The notes: generated from the letters alone by a model not told the origin. Counted from the stretch's first letter, positions 1 through 7,652 are shown. The stretch is 64,000 nt of DNA from Streptomyces sp. NBC_01314 (GCF_041435215.1 NZ_CP108394.1:1054001-1118000), one strand, 5' to 3'. Program-made: numbers and translations.

Positions 1-1
1 G

Positions 2-139
2 CGCATGCTGGCCGCCTCCATCACCGGACTCGTCGACTACGTCAAGGCCCCCGGATTCGCCCGGTCCGTCTCCGCGAACCTGTTCCCCCAGTGGGCGGCC
101 AAGGAGCTGGTGGCGATCTCGACCAGCGAGCGGCGGTGA
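2..139 (+). CDS. C-terminal end of an unidentified protein (cut by window edge)
   Basis: An open frame enters from the left edge and stops with TGA after 45 codons. The tail is weakly amphipathic (it contains GLVDYVKAPGF and QWAAKELVAI). No family is recognised. The stop lies exactly where the opposite-strand phospholipase D remnant loses its similarity, so this gene end may mark a recombination junction. That it is a real gene is inferred only from the intact frame to the edge. Confidence 0.4.
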   Translation, partial: RMLAASITGLVDYVKAPGFARSVSANLFPQWAAKELVAISTSERR

Positions 140-456
140 ACGCTGCCTCCTCGTCGACGACGAGGACCTTGCGGTGACAGCGGTGGTTCTGTTTGAGCGG
201 TGAGAGGTACAGCGACTTGCGGAACCAGGCCACCTGCACTCCGGCCTGCTCCATCGTCTCCAGTTGTTCCGCCTCGATCAGCCGGCTGCCGAACCCGTCC
301 AGCGGCAACCACACCCGCACGTCGGCGCGGGCCCGCTCCGCCAGCGCCTGGGCGAAGATCGCATCTCCGTTACGCAACAGGTGAATGCGTTGCCTTCGGT
401 CACCGCGACCCCTATCAGGTGCTCCAGGTGTCGACGTATCCGCGCGACCGGACGTG
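140..456 (-). pseudogene. Decayed phospholipase D / cardiolipin synthase-like gene
   Basis: Read on the minus strand, three pieces of a PLD-family protein follow each other. An N-terminal piece (RRHLEHLIGVAVTEGNAFT) is followed by a frame change near 375-380. A second piece (LRNGDAIFAQALAERARADV) appears to have lost the residues that normally separate NGDxIF from the first conserved helix. A third piece carries the HxK part of the HKD motif (HRKVLVVDEEAAFT), and similarity then stops abruptly near 140. No start codon is present upstream in frame. The second HKD motif is absent. The gene is therefore frameshifted, internally deleted and truncated at both ends, and cannot make a working enzyme. 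Confidence 0.75.
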
Positions 457-517
457 TACAGGTTCAGTCACGCGAGGCCCTCCCGCCCCGACCACTATTC
501 ACACCCCGTAGGGAACT

Positions 518-572
518 CACACCCTCGTAGGGCCCGGCCGTCATGATGACGGCCGGGCCCTACGAGGGTGTG
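518..572. terminator. Perfect 27-bp inverted repeat, bidirectional terminator
   Basis: Arms at 518-544 and 546-572 are perfectly complementary with a single base between them. The repeat lies just downstream of the small hydrophobic protein gene (minus strand, ends 585) and upstream of the PLD remnant. It fits a strong hairpin terminator without a U tract, as is common in Streptomyces. Confidence 0.75.
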
Positions 573-584
573 GTGCGGGTCAGG

Positions 585-755
585 TCACCATCGATACCAG
601 CGGCCGCGGCCACCTCCGGTAGGGGTGGATCGCATGACGAAGCCCAGCAGCCACAGCACCAGCACGGCGAGGGCCACCCACCACAGAATCTTGAGGGCGA
701 AGCCCGCCCCGAAAAGGATCACTGCGAGAAGCAGAACAAGAAGCAGGGGAACCAT
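585..755 (-). CDS. Small hydrophobic membrane protein (56 aa)
   Basis: A 56-residue protein made almost entirely of two hydrophobic segments (about residues 2-18 and 20-38) followed by a short basic tail rich in Gly and Arg ending GRWYRW. The start chosen is the ATG preceded by an AGGAGG ribosome binding site eight bases upstream; a longer reading from 803 has a hydrophilic, arginine-rich extension that looks non-native. Very similar small hydrophobic proteins are common in Streptomyces and often sit beside CsbD-type genes, as here. Its function is unknown. The downstream perfect hairpin probably ends its transcript. Confidence 0.8.
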   Translation of the reverse strand: MVPLLLVLLLAVILFGAGFALKILWWVALAVLVLWLLGFVMRSTPTGGGRGRWYRW

Positions 756-895
756 AGCTATCAACCTCCTGCGGCTCCGTCTGCCCTGCCAATGCTCCTC
801 CATTCCTGGGAAGTTCCTTGTTTATGAAGGCGCAGTCAGGGCACTGGCGGCATTACCGCGAAAGCGGCACCCAAGGTTACGAGGAGGCGAGTTCC

Positions 896-1075
896 ATGAC
901 CGGCGGCGAAAAGGCCAAGGCGAAGGCGAAGACCGAGCAGGCCGAGGGCAAGACCAAGGAGGTCCTGGGGCGAGCCCTCGGCAACGACCGCATGGCCGCC
1001 GAGGGACAGGCGAAGAAGAGCAAGGGCGACGCCCGTGAGGGCAAGGAGAAGGCCAAGGACGCCTTCAGGCACTGA
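896..1075 (+). CDS. CsbD-like general stress protein
   Basis: A 59-residue, highly charged protein (Lys, Glu, Ala and Gly rich) with the CsbD pattern: KAKTEQAEGKTKEVLGRAL, a middle segment with GNDRMAAEGQAKKSKGD, and a terminal EGKEKAKDAF. The family is small, disordered to helical, and is induced by general stress regulons in many bacteria; its molecular role is unknown. The ATG at 896 has a GAGGAGG site seven bases upstream, which rules out the earlier in-frame start at 818. It is transcribed divergently from the small hydrophobic protein gene, with a hairpin directly after it. Confidence 0.85.
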   Translation: MTGGEKAKAKAKTEQAEGKTKEVLGRALGNDRMAAEGQAKKSKGDAREGKEKAKDAFRH

Positions 1076-1091
1076 GTCGTCGCAGTACCAG

Positions 1092-1132
1092 CCGAGGGCC
1101 CTCCCCGGAACAGATCCGGGGAGGGCCCTCGG
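1092..1132 (+). terminator. Hairpin terminator after csbD-like gene
   Basis: Arms 1092-1108 and 1116-1132 are perfectly complementary over 17 bp with a 7-base loop. The hairpin lies 16 bases after the stop of the CsbD-like gene. Confidence 0.8.
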
Positions 1133-1652
1133 TCTGCCGCGCGAGCGCCCTACGTCCGTCGCACCGCACGTGCTTGCCGTCGGCGGTCACCATCCCAGCC
1201 GCACGGGAGGCCGACGAACTGCGATCACCGTCTCGGCGTCACGATGCCCTCGCTCCCCTGGCCCACCCCGCCCCGCCGGGGTTGACCGCGTCGGTGTGGA
1301 ACGCCGCACCTTGGTAACGGTCGTCATCGATGTACCGCGGAGACGGAGCGACCAGCGCCGGTACCGTCAGCCGCCACATGTTCTGGTCGCAGCCGAACCT
1401 GTGACCACCACCGCCGTGCACCGCCGCGGGTTGCCGATGATGTCGACCTGCCTCCTGCGGCCGATATCCATCCGGCCAGTCTCCCGGGTCCTGCTCGCCG
1501 CCCTTCGGTCACAGCCGAGAACCCACCGCCGACCCGCACCGATCAGCCTCGACCGCCGGGTGCCCCATGAACAGGACGACAGCGGGTAAGCGAATGACGC
1601 GATACCGGCAACGCGTGATGAACGACAAGGAACGACCCACGGGAAGAGCTCT
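1133..1652. other. Intergenic stretch with no recognised gene
   Basis: About 520 bases without a convincing coding frame: the open frames here lack ribosome binding sites and recognisable domains. It precedes the RsbW-like ATPase gene, so promoter elements for that gene are probably inside it, but I could not assign one. Confidence 0.4.
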
Positions 1653-2102
1653 ATGGTCACCCCGCTTGAACATCGGGTATCGGATGAACAGAAAGCCGCA
1701 GCGCGCCTGCGATACAGCGTCACCTGGGACACGGCAGACGTATCGATCGCCGATGCCCGTGCGGCTGTACGCACGCTGCTGGCCCAGGCCGGCCACGACC
1801 CCGGCCGGCGGCCCAGCCAGGACGCCCAACTCGTCGTCAGTGAGCTGGTCACCAATGCGCTGCGCCACGCACCCGGTCCGGGCAGCCTGGCGCTGGAAGT
1901 GGCACCCGACGCCGCCCTGCTACGCATCGCCGTGCGTGACACCTCCTCCCGCCCGCCCGAACTGCGAGCACACGACGCCCGCCGCGTCGGCGGACACGGT
2001 ATGCACCTGGTCGCCCGGCTGTGCGACCAACTACAGACCGTCGCCCTGAAAACCGGCAAACAGGTCGTCGCTCACCTTCACCTGCGCAAGCCCTCCCACT
2101 GA
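1653..2102 (+). CDS. RsbW-like ATP-binding anti-sigma / serine kinase protein
   Basis: A 149-residue protein with a single GHKL (HATPase_c_2) domain. The N box is seen as LVVSELVTNALRHAP (about residues 68-82, with the Glu and Asn that bind Mg-ATP). A G1-like region VRDTSSRPPEL follows (about 105-115), and the G2 box is GGHGMHLV (about 124-131). Streptomyces encode dozens of such stand-alone ATPases; studied members act as anti-sigma factors or serine kinases against STAS proteins. No sigma or STAS gene is adjacent, though the GAF-SpoIIE phosphatase at 2879-4138 is close and would act in the same kind of network. The ribosome binding site (GGGAAGAG) is weak. Confidence 0.8.
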   Translation: MVTPLEHRVSDEQKAAARLRYSVTWDTADVSIADARAAVRTLLAQAGHDPGRRPSQDAQLVVSELVTNALRHAPGPGSLALEVAPDAALLRIAVRDTSSRPPELRAHDARRVGGHGMHLVARLCDQLQTVALKTGKQVVAHLHLRKPSH

Positions 2103-2192
2103 CAGGCGGGGCGGTGCGCCGACCGTCGCCGCTCCCCACCTCTGCGTCATCCCATCTGGGCACGACGCCGACCCAAGAGATAGAACGTTGCC

Positions 2193-2660
2193 ATGCCGAG
2201 CTTCGAGGTCACACCAATAGGTACGGTCCGGAACGACCGGACGGATGTCCAGCACACGGACAACTGGGGTGCCGTCCGCAGCACGATCACCATCGAGGAG
2301 CGCTTCGGCGAGGCGTGCCTCCAGGGCCTGGAGGGCTTCTCCCACGTGGAGATCCTCTTTGTCTTCGACCAGTTCCCGGAACTCGACGACTACCGCGAAC
2401 CCCGCCCCTACCGCGGCCGTTCCGACCTCCCGCCCATGGGTGTCTTCGCCGGCCGCGGCCCTCGCAGGCCGAACCGCATCGGGGTGACGTGCTGCGCCAT
2501 CGAATCCGTCCTCGGCCGCGAACTGACGGTGGTGGGCCTCGACGCGGTCTCCGGCACCCCGGTCATTGACCTGAAGCCGACGATGGCGGAGTTCCGCGCG
2601 GTGAACATCAAGCAGCCGGAATGGGTCAGCGGCCTGATGTCGGAGTACTTCCAGCCGTGA
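2193..2660 (+). CDS. TrmO (TsaA/YaeB) family tRNA methyltransferase-like protein
   Basis: A 155-residue protein matching the TrmO beta-barrel family: PIGTVRNDR near the N-terminus (residues 8-16), LEGFSHVEILFVFDQF (about 47-62), GVFAGRGPRRPNRIGVT (about 82-98), and DLKPTMAEF (about 130-138). E. coli TrmO methylates N6-threonylcarbamoyladenosine at position 37 of tRNA-Thr using S-adenosylmethionine. Family members of this length lack the C-terminal extension of E. coli TrmO, so the substrate may differ. In this copy the usual DLKPYxP is DLKPTMAEF. The gene stands alone between an RsbW-like ATPase and a SpoIIE phosphatase. Confidence 0.8.
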   Translation: MPSFEVTPIGTVRNDRTDVQHTDNWGAVRSTITIEERFGEACLQGLEGFSHVEILFVFDQFPELDDYREPRPYRGRSDLPPMGVFAGRGPRRPNRIGVTCCAIESVLGRELTVVGLDAVSGTPVIDLKPTMAEFRAVNIKQPEWVSGLMSEYFQP

Positions 2661-2696
2661 ACGGCCCCCGCCAACGCACCCGCGCGCACCGCCTGT

Positions 2697-2726
2697 CCCT
2701 CTGCCCTCTGCCCTCTGCCCTCTGCC
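2697..2726. repeat. Heptanucleotide tandem repeat (CCCTCTG, about 4.3 copies)
   Basis: Four perfect copies of a 7-base unit plus two bases lie in the gap between the TrmO-like gene and the 3-prime end of the SpoIIE phosphatase gene. A second, longer 7-base repeat lies on the other side of the phosphatase gene (4201-4284). Confidence 0.85.
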
Positions 2727-2878
2727 GCAGGGCTGGGCGAGTTCCTCCCTGAACCGAACCGCACCCGGATGATCTGCCGGGCCTGATCGTCGAGTTCGAC
2801 GATCACGACGGCCGAAGCGCGGGAGTCATCCACTCGCGTTGTCCTCGGTGGCCAAAGAGTCCCGTGCCGCCGGGCCGC

Positions 2879-4138
2879 TCATCGCTGCGGACCCGGTCTG
2901 TTCTCGGCTGAGCGGTCGCGGTTGCCGTGCCAGTCCAGTATCAGGACCGTGGCGTCGTCCTTGAGGTTGCCATGGCAGGCGTCAAGCACCGCGGCGGTCA
3001 GGCTGCGGACGGCTTCTCTTGGATGCAGCGCGCCGGTGTCATGCACGACTGAGGCCAGGTCGGCGGCCGCTGCCCCGCGGTCCTGCATGCCGTCAGTGAC
3101 CAGAATCAGCCGGTCTCCGGGACGCAGTCGCAGTTCCTGGACGCGGTAGGGGGTGGGTGCTGCCACACCGAAGGGCAGGTTGACGGCGAGTTCGACCTCC
3201 TCGACGGTGCCGTCACGCAGCCGAAGCGGCCAGGGATGGCCGGCGTTGACCAGCTCGCACAGGCCTGTTTCGAGGTCGACGCACAGCAGTTGTCCGGTGG
3301 CCAGGCCACGGCTGTGGCGCAACAGGGCCTGGTGGGCGTGGTTCGCCTGCTTGAGGGCGTCGCAGCCGCTGCGGCGAGCCCGCCGCAGCGCGCCGACCAG
3401 CAGTGTGGCCAGCAGAGCGGAGTTCGTGTCGTGGCCCATGGCGTCGGTGATGGACAGGTGCAGAGTGTCACGGTCGAGGGTGTAGTCGTAGGTGTCGCCA
3501 CCGATGTCGTCGGCCGGGACCAGCCCGGCGGCGAGGGTGAACTGGGCCGCCTCGCAACAGGAAGCCGAGGGAAGCAGTTGGTGCTGGATCTCCGCGGCCA
3601 GGCTGGTCTCGGTGGTGCGTCGGCCCAGGTGGTAGAGATCGGTGAAACGGCCGTCCGTGACGATGATGTAGGCCAGCGCGTGCGCCGCGTCGCGAACCTG
3701 CCGGAGCACGACGTCGTCGGCGGACTGCAGGGTCACCTCCAGGACCCCGATGCAGTCACCGCGGTTGGTGACCGGAGTGATGACTCGCCGTCCGCCCTGA
3801 CCGTCCGGTTCCACATGCTGGCGCTGGCTCCGCAGAACGTTGTCGTAGACGCTGCCCCGCAGAGCGATCGGCTCGGCATGGTCCGGGACCTCGTCACCGG
3901 CCGCGGCGAGCCGTACCAGCCGCTCACCGATGAGGTCGACGAACAGGAATGACACGCGCTCCGCACCGAGCCGCTTCTGCAGATCGTGTGCCATCACATC
4001 GACAGACTCACCGGGCGGGGCCGCCTCCGCGGCGGCCAGCAACTCACCCAGTTCCAGATCTCCACCCTCCACGACAACCTCCCATCGGCTGCCGCAACTT
4101 CTTCCCCGAGTCTGCGCAACATCACCCAATGCGCCCAC
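2879..4138 (-). CDS. GAF domain - SpoIIE/PP2C serine phosphatase
   Basis: A 419-residue protein. Residues about 45-185 form a GAF-like sensor (SVDVMAHDLQKRLG to AAHALAYIIV). Residues about 195-405 form a SpoIIE-type PP2C phosphatase domain with metal-binding acidic residues in GGDTYDY, MGHDTNSALLA, LVTDGMQDRG and LKDDATVL. It probably dephosphorylates an STAS anti-sigma antagonist in response to a small ligand or redox state. There are no membrane segments, so it should be cytoplasmic. The start may be GTG at VVVEGGDLELG (about residue 21) rather than the first Met; the first 20 residues are atypical. Heptanucleotide repeats flank the gene on both sides. Confidence 0.85.
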   Translation of the reverse strand: MGALGDVAQTRGRSCGSRWEVVVEGGDLELGELLAAAEAAPPGESVDVMAHDLQKRLGAERVSFLFVDLIGERLVRLAAAGDEVPDHAEPIALRGSVYDNVLRSQRQHVEPDGQGGRRVITPVTNRGDCIGVLEVTLQSADDVVLRQVRDAAHALAYIIVTDGRFTDLYHLGRRTTETSLAAEIQHQLLPSASCCEAAQFTLAAGLVPADDIGGDTYDYTLDRDTLHLSITDAMGHDTNSALLATLLVGALRRARRSGCDALKQANHAHQALLRHSRGLATGQLLCVDLETGLCELVNAGHPWPLRLRDGTVEEVELAVNLPFGVAAPTPYRVQELRLRPGDRLILVTDGMQDRGAAAADLASVVHDTGALHPREAVRSLTAAVLDACHGNLKDDATVLILDWHGNRDRSAENRPGPQR

Positions 4139-4200
4139 ATTGCCTGGTCAGGGCAGTGAGCCAGGTCGAATGCGAGCAGGTGCCGCCGTCAGGGCCGGGG

Positions 4201-4284
4201 CGTCAGCCGTCAGCCGTCAGCCGTCAGCCGTCAGCCGTCAGCCGTCAGCCGTCAGCCGTCAGCCGTCAGCCGTCAGCCGTCAGC
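4201..4284. repeat. Heptanucleotide tandem repeat, exactly 12 copies of CGTCAGC
   Basis: Twelve perfect, uninterrupted 7-base units. On the minus strand the repeat begins at the last codons and stop of the hydrolase gene (4273-5019): the first TGA of the array is the gene's stop codon. Because the unit is 7 bases long and contains TGA on that strand, successive units put a stop in all three frames. No spacers are present, so it is not a CRISPR array. Confidence 0.95.
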
Positions 4285-5019
4285 GAGGGTGTGGTCCAGG
4301 AGCGGGAGCAGGCGGTCCCAGTGGCGCTGGAGTGCGGAGGGGTCGAAGGCGTCGGTGTCGGACATGGTGAAGCCGTGGACGGTGCCGGTGTAGATCTCGG
4401 AGGTGTGGTCGACGCCTGCGGCATCCAGCGCCTGGTTGAGCTCGCCGAGGGCCTCCGGCGTCATGTCGGTTTCGGCGTGGCCGAGGTGGACCTGGGCGGT
4501 GAGCTCGGAGAGAAGGCTGCGCAGACTGTCGGGCCCGTCGGCGCCCACGGGGCCGTGGAATCCGGCGACGGCTGCCACCTGACCGGGGTGGGCCGCGGCG
4601 GTGCGCATCGCCAGGAGGACGCCTACGCAGTAGCCGGTCACCGCGACCGGTCCGGCGCCGACCTCGGGCTGGGTGGTGAGAAACCTGAGGTAGGCGTCGG
4701 CGTCGCTCAGGACACGTTCGGCGGTGTGCGCCTGAATCAAGGGCATCAGCTGGGCCATGACCGCGGGCCGCACCTCTTCTCCGATGTGCTCGGGAAGTTC
4801 GATCACCGGCGCCGGGCCGTTCCGGTAGAAGAGGTTGGGGACGAGCACGTAGTACCCGTGCCCGGCCAGTTCGCGGGCCAACTCCCGCAGCACAGGCCGG
4901 ATGCCGAAGCCGTCCGCGTACATCAGCACCCCCGGGTGCCGCTCGCCGTGGTCGGGGAAGGCGGCGAATGCGTCGGCCTGTCCGTCCGTGGTGGGGATCC
5001 GCAGTGTCTTGATGGGCAA
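4273..5019 (-). CDS. Dienelactone hydrolase family protein
   Basis: A 248-residue alpha/beta hydrolase. The nucleophile is cysteine in GYCVGV (Cys131), as in dienelactone hydrolase rather than serine esterases; the catalytic His is in GTVHGFTM near residue 218, and the Asp is probably in HAETDM. Classical members hydrolyse dienelactone to maleylacetate in chloroaromatic breakdown, but many homologues act on other esters or lactones. The start has an AGGAAGG site. It is divergent from a MarR gene with two near-identical palindromes between them, so it is very probably repressed by that regulator. The last codons run into a heptanucleotide repeat that also supplies the stop. Confidence 0.85.
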   Translation of the reverse strand: MPIKTLRIPTTDGQADAFAAFPDHGERHPGVLMYADGFGIRPVLRELARELAGHGYYVLVPNLFYRNGPAPVIELPEHIGEEVRPAVMAQLMPLIQAHTAERVLSDADAYLRFLTTQPEVGAGPVAVTGYCVGVLLAMRTAAAHPGQVAAVAGFHGPVGADGPDSLRSLLSELTAQVHLGHAETDMTPEALGELNQALDAAGVDHTSEIYTGTVHGFTMSDTDAFDPSALQRHWDRLLPLLDHTLADG

Positions 5020-5050
5020 GAGCTTCCTTCCTCGGGGTTCACTCGAAAAA

Positions 5051-5067
5051 CGTTCGTCGCACTAACG
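5051..5067. promoter_or_regulatory. MarR operator, site 1 (imperfect)
   Basis: A 17-base palindrome CGTTCGTCGCACTAACG, one mismatch from the perfect site at 5091-5107. It lies about 30 bases upstream of the hydrolase start codon on the minus strand, where it would cover the promoter. The two centres are 40 bases apart, about four helical turns, suggesting co-operative binding on one face. Confidence 0.75.
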
Positions 5068-5090
5068 GTTTGGCGCGAGTGAACGTACAT

Positions 5091-5107
5091 CGTTAGTCGC
5101 ACTAACG
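5091..5107. promoter_or_regulatory. MarR operator, site 2 (perfect palindrome)
   Basis: CGTTAGTCGCACTAACG has perfect 7-base arms around CGC. It ends two bases before the first ATG of the MarR gene, so binding would block that gene's own transcription and leave no room for a ribosome binding site in front of that ATG. Confidence 0.8.
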
Positions 5108-5109
5108 CA

Positions 5110-5610
5110 ATGGATAGGATGGGCCCCGTGATCAGCGACAAAGCGGCCGACGTGCCCGACCCCGACGCACTCGAAACGCCCGACAGGCTGCGCCGACGGG
5201 CGAGTCGTCTGTTGTCGCAGGTGTCCGTGCGGTCGGACCGGCTGATCAACGAAGGGCTGGCCCAGGTGGACGCCCGCAAGTGGCACTACGCCGTGCTCGC
5301 CTCGCTGCAGGACATCGGTCCGGGGAGCCAAGCGGCATTGAGCGAGCGCACGGGCATCTACCGCAGCGACATGGTCGGCGTACTCAACGAACTGGCCGAG
5401 CGTGACCTCGTCGAGCGGGCACCGGATCCCGACGACCGGCGCCGCAACATCATCACCATCGCACCTCAAGGCCGCCGTTACCTGTCCCGCCTCGACCAGG
5501 TCCTGGACGACCTCCACGACGAACTGCTCGCACCACTGAGTCCGGCCGAACGCGACCAACTCGTGCGGTTGCTGCTCCGCTTGCTGGACCACCACACCCG
5601 GACCTCCTGA
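5110..5610 (+). CDS. MarR family transcriptional regulator
   Basis: A 166-residue winged-helix regulator. The recognition region is GSQAALSERTGIYRSDMVGVLNEL in outline (about residues 76-100), followed by the wing with the DPDDRRRNIITI signature (about 108-120) and a C-terminal dimerisation helix. It is divergent from the dienelactone hydrolase and should repress both genes through the two palindromes between them; the ligand is probably the hydrolase's substrate or a phenolic or oxidant signal. The first ATG directly follows the operator with no ribosome binding site. Translation is either leaderless or starts at ATG 5119 or GTG 5128. Confidence 0.88.
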   Translation: MDRMGPVISDKAADVPDPDALETPDRLRRRASRLLSQVSVRSDRLINEGLAQVDARKWHYAVLASLQDIGPGSQAALSERTGIYRSDMVGVLNELAERDLVERAPDPDDRRRNIITIAPQGRRYLSRLDQVLDDLHDELLAPLSPAERDQLVRLLLRLLDHHTRTS

Positions 5611-5691
5611 GCCGCGCAGCAGCATCCGGCATCAACACCGCCCAGAGCACTGCTCCGTGCATGTTCGCCTGATCGCGGGTAGGAAGCGGAG

Positions 5692-6168
5692 ATGAGTACT
5701 GGCGATCCTGACCCGATGAAGTGTCTCCTCGCTGAACGCGCCTGCGAGCGTTTGATCCTGGAGCTCGTCCATCGGCTCGACCTCGGCGAGCCGAGCACCG
5801 TCGCCGACCTCTTCACCCCCGACGGCGTCTGGGAATGGCCTTATGACCAGCGGCGGATCGAGGGCCGGGAGGCCCTGCGCGAGTACTTCGGCTCTCGGCC
5901 GGCGGATCGGCTGTCCCGGCGGATGTGCACGAACATCCTGGTCACCGTCGACTCGCCGGACACTGCCGCAGCGACTACCTATTTCGCGACATACCGAGTC
6001 GACGGCTATACCGAAGGCGCGCTGGTGGCGCCCCGGTTGCCTGCGAACATCGGCCATTACCAGGACACCTTCCGCAGGATCGACAGCACCTGGCTGTTGG
6101 CGACACGAACCCTCGTCCTGCCTTTCGGCGGGCCCACGGAACGCCTGGACAGTCCCCGCCAGTCCTGA
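5692..6168 (+). CDS. SnoaL-like / NTF2-fold protein
   Basis: A 158-residue protein with the SnoaL_4-type pattern: an N-terminal helix (ERACERLILELVHRLDLGE), then ADLFTPDGVWEWP, GREALREYF and a C-terminal strand GHYQDTFRRIDSTWLLATRTL. Such folds act as small cyclases, isomerases or dehydratases, or simply bind hydrophobic ligands; members annotated as nuclear transport factor 2 family proteins are common in aromatic and terpenoid catabolism. AGGAAGCGGAG precedes the ATG. No partner gene is adjacent in operon spacing, so the substrate is unknown. Confidence 0.75.
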   Translation: MSTGDPDPMKCLLAERACERLILELVHRLDLGEPSTVADLFTPDGVWEWPYDQRRIEGREALREYFGSRPADRLSRRMCTNILVTVDSPDTAAATTYFATYRVDGYTEGALVAPRLPANIGHYQDTFRRIDSTWLLATRTLVLPFGGPTERLDSPRQS

Positions 6169-6375
6169 TCGAAGGCAGCGCTCAGTCTGTACCGGTCTCC
6201 CGCGCACCGGGCCGCCCTGGGGCGTCGACGCACGCGCCGGCGACAGTGACGCTTACCACTAAACCACTTAGCAGATCAGTAGAAAACGCCCGCACCTCCC
6301 GCGCGACCGACGCCCCTTGGGTACTGTCGGAGGAGCAGGTTCGAAGCAGTCAGCGAAGCGTCCGATGGGGCCCCT

Positions 6376-6834
6376 ATGAAGGTGAGTTGGCGCGTACGCG
6401 CAGGAGACGCCCTGGGGCACCTCCTGCTCGTCCTCGTGCTCGCTCTGGGTGTCTTCGCGATGCACAGCATGGGACATCCCAGCGAGTCGACGCACTCCAC
6501 CGTGAGCTCCGCGCCCCACTCGGCAGCGACGGATACGGCTGCTCCGGGCCATGACCCGACGGGTCCTCCCTCCGACAGAGTCGCCGGCGGCCATGACGGC
6601 ACGGATACGTCGAGTTCGACGTCCTCGCACGGGCCCGCCATGCCAATGAACGTACTGTCGCTCTGCGTGGCGGTCCTGCTCGGCGCGTGGGTTCTCACCG
6701 CGCTCCTCAGGTCGGCGCTCGCCCGCCACCAGGAGTGGCCGGCGCGACTTCTCGCCCAGGTCGCCGTCGTTGCGCGTCCCGACCCCCCGCCACGCGGACC
6801 CGATCTCACCCGTCTGTCAGTTCTGCGGCTGTAG
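6376..6834 (+). CDS. DUF6153-like His/Met-rich membrane protein
   Basis: A 152-residue protein with an N-terminal hydrophobic segment (about residues 13-30, LGHLLLVLVLALGVFAMH), a polar Ser/Thr/His-rich extracytoplasmic stretch with MHSMGHP, and a second hydrophobic segment (about 94-113, MPMNVLSLCVAVLLGAW). This layout matches proteins annotated DUF6153 in Streptomyces, which typically precede DUF305 genes. The His and Met residues near the membrane suggest copper handling; that is inference. A 94-base gap separates it from the DUF305 gene on the same strand, so the two may be co-transcribed. Confidence 0.7.
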   Translation: MKVSWRVRAGDALGHLLLVLVLALGVFAMHSMGHPSESTHSTVSSAPHSAATDTAAPGHDPTGPPSDRVAGGHDGTDTSSSTSSHGPAMPMNVLSLCVAVLLGAWVLTALLRSALARHQEWPARLLAQVAVVARPDPPPRGPDLTRLSVLRL

Positions 6835-6928
6835 GCCGAACCCCTCTCGCGGGCGCGCATCACGCGCGGACCCGCGGCTTCGCCTGCTCTCGAACAGCCA
6901 GAGAACCGACACCACGAGGTGAATCGAC

Positions 6929-7570
6929 ATGACCGTCCTCACGCATGCCCAACGCCGCAGGCACCTCCGCCGTGCCACCGGCGCGGGCGTCGTCGCAGCC
7001 TGCGCCCTGTTCCTCTCCGCCTGCGGCGACGACATGACCGGCATGGATCACGGCAGCGGCAAGGCGACCGCGACCGCGACCGCGACCGACGAGGCTGGAT
7101 CCGCCGGCTTCAACGACGCGGACGTCACGTTCGCGCAGATGATGATCCCGCACCACGAGCAGGCTCTGGAGATGGCCGAGCTTGCCGACGACCGGGCATC
7201 CGACGCGGAGATCAAGGATCTCGCCGGGAAGATCGAGGAGGCCCAGGACCCCGAGATCAGGACGATGAAGGGGTGGCTGAAGTCCTGGAACAAGCCGACC
7301 GCCGTCGAGTCCATGCCGGGTATGGACCACGGCAACGGCGACGGCGTGATGGCCGACTCGGACATGGAACACCTCAAGGGCATGAAGGGCGCCGAGTTCG
7401 ACAAGATGTTCGCCGAGATGATGATCGAGCACCACAACGGTGCCATCAGCATGGCCCAGGACGAGCGGAAGAACGGCGAGCACGTGGACGCCGTGACCAT
7501 GGCGGGTGACATCATGAAGGGCCAGTCCGGCGAGGTCAAGCAGCTGAAGAACATCCTCGACCGGCTCTGA
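6929..7570 (+). CDS. DUF305 lipoprotein (copper-associated, ferritin-like)
   Basis: A 213-residue lipoprotein with a signal peptide ending in a lipobox (LFLSAC, Cys about residue 32). Two repeats of the DUF305 signature follow: MMIPHHEQALEM (about 70-81) and MMIEHHNGAISM (about 168-179). Extra Met/His motifs GMDHGSG and PGMDHGNGDG flank them. DUF305 proteins are four-helix secreted proteins, and cyanobacterial CopM of this family binds copper. It is followed by two consecutive hairpins. The location beside DUF6153, BlaI-M56, DUF5134 and DUF4396 genes supports a role in copper or metal stress at the cell surface. Confidence 0.88.
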   Translation: MTVLTHAQRRRHLRRATGAGVVAACALFLSACGDDMTGMDHGSGKATATATATDEAGSAGFNDADVTFAQMMIPHHEQALEMAELADDRASDAEIKDLAGKIEEAQDPEIRTMKGWLKSWNKPTAVESMPGMDHGNGDGVMADSDMEHLKGMKGAEFDKMFAEMMIEHHNGAISMAQDERKNGEHVDAVTMAGDIMKGQSGEVKQLKNILDRL

Positions 7571-7575
7571 GCACC

Positions 7576-7607
7576 CCGGCGCGAGCCGACCGGGCGGCTC
7601 GCGCCGG
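7576..7607 (+). terminator. Hairpin terminator 1 after DUF305 gene
   Basis: Perfect 13-bp arms (7576-7588 and 7595-7607) around a 6-base loop, starting 5 bases after the stop codon. Confidence 0.75.
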
Positions 7608-7620
7608 CACATCGCGCGTG

Positions 7621-7652
7621 CGGGTCCCGCGGCACTCACGCCGCGGGACCCG
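7621..7652 (+). terminator. Hairpin terminator 2 after DUF305 gene
   Basis: Perfect 12-bp arms (7621-7632 and 7641-7652) around an 8-base loop, immediately following the first hairpin; a tandem terminator. Confidence 0.7.

Noticed and set aside
4201..4284. Regular repeat array considered as CRISPR
   Set aside because: The 7-base units are contiguous with no spacers and no cas genes are nearby; it is a simple tandem repeat.
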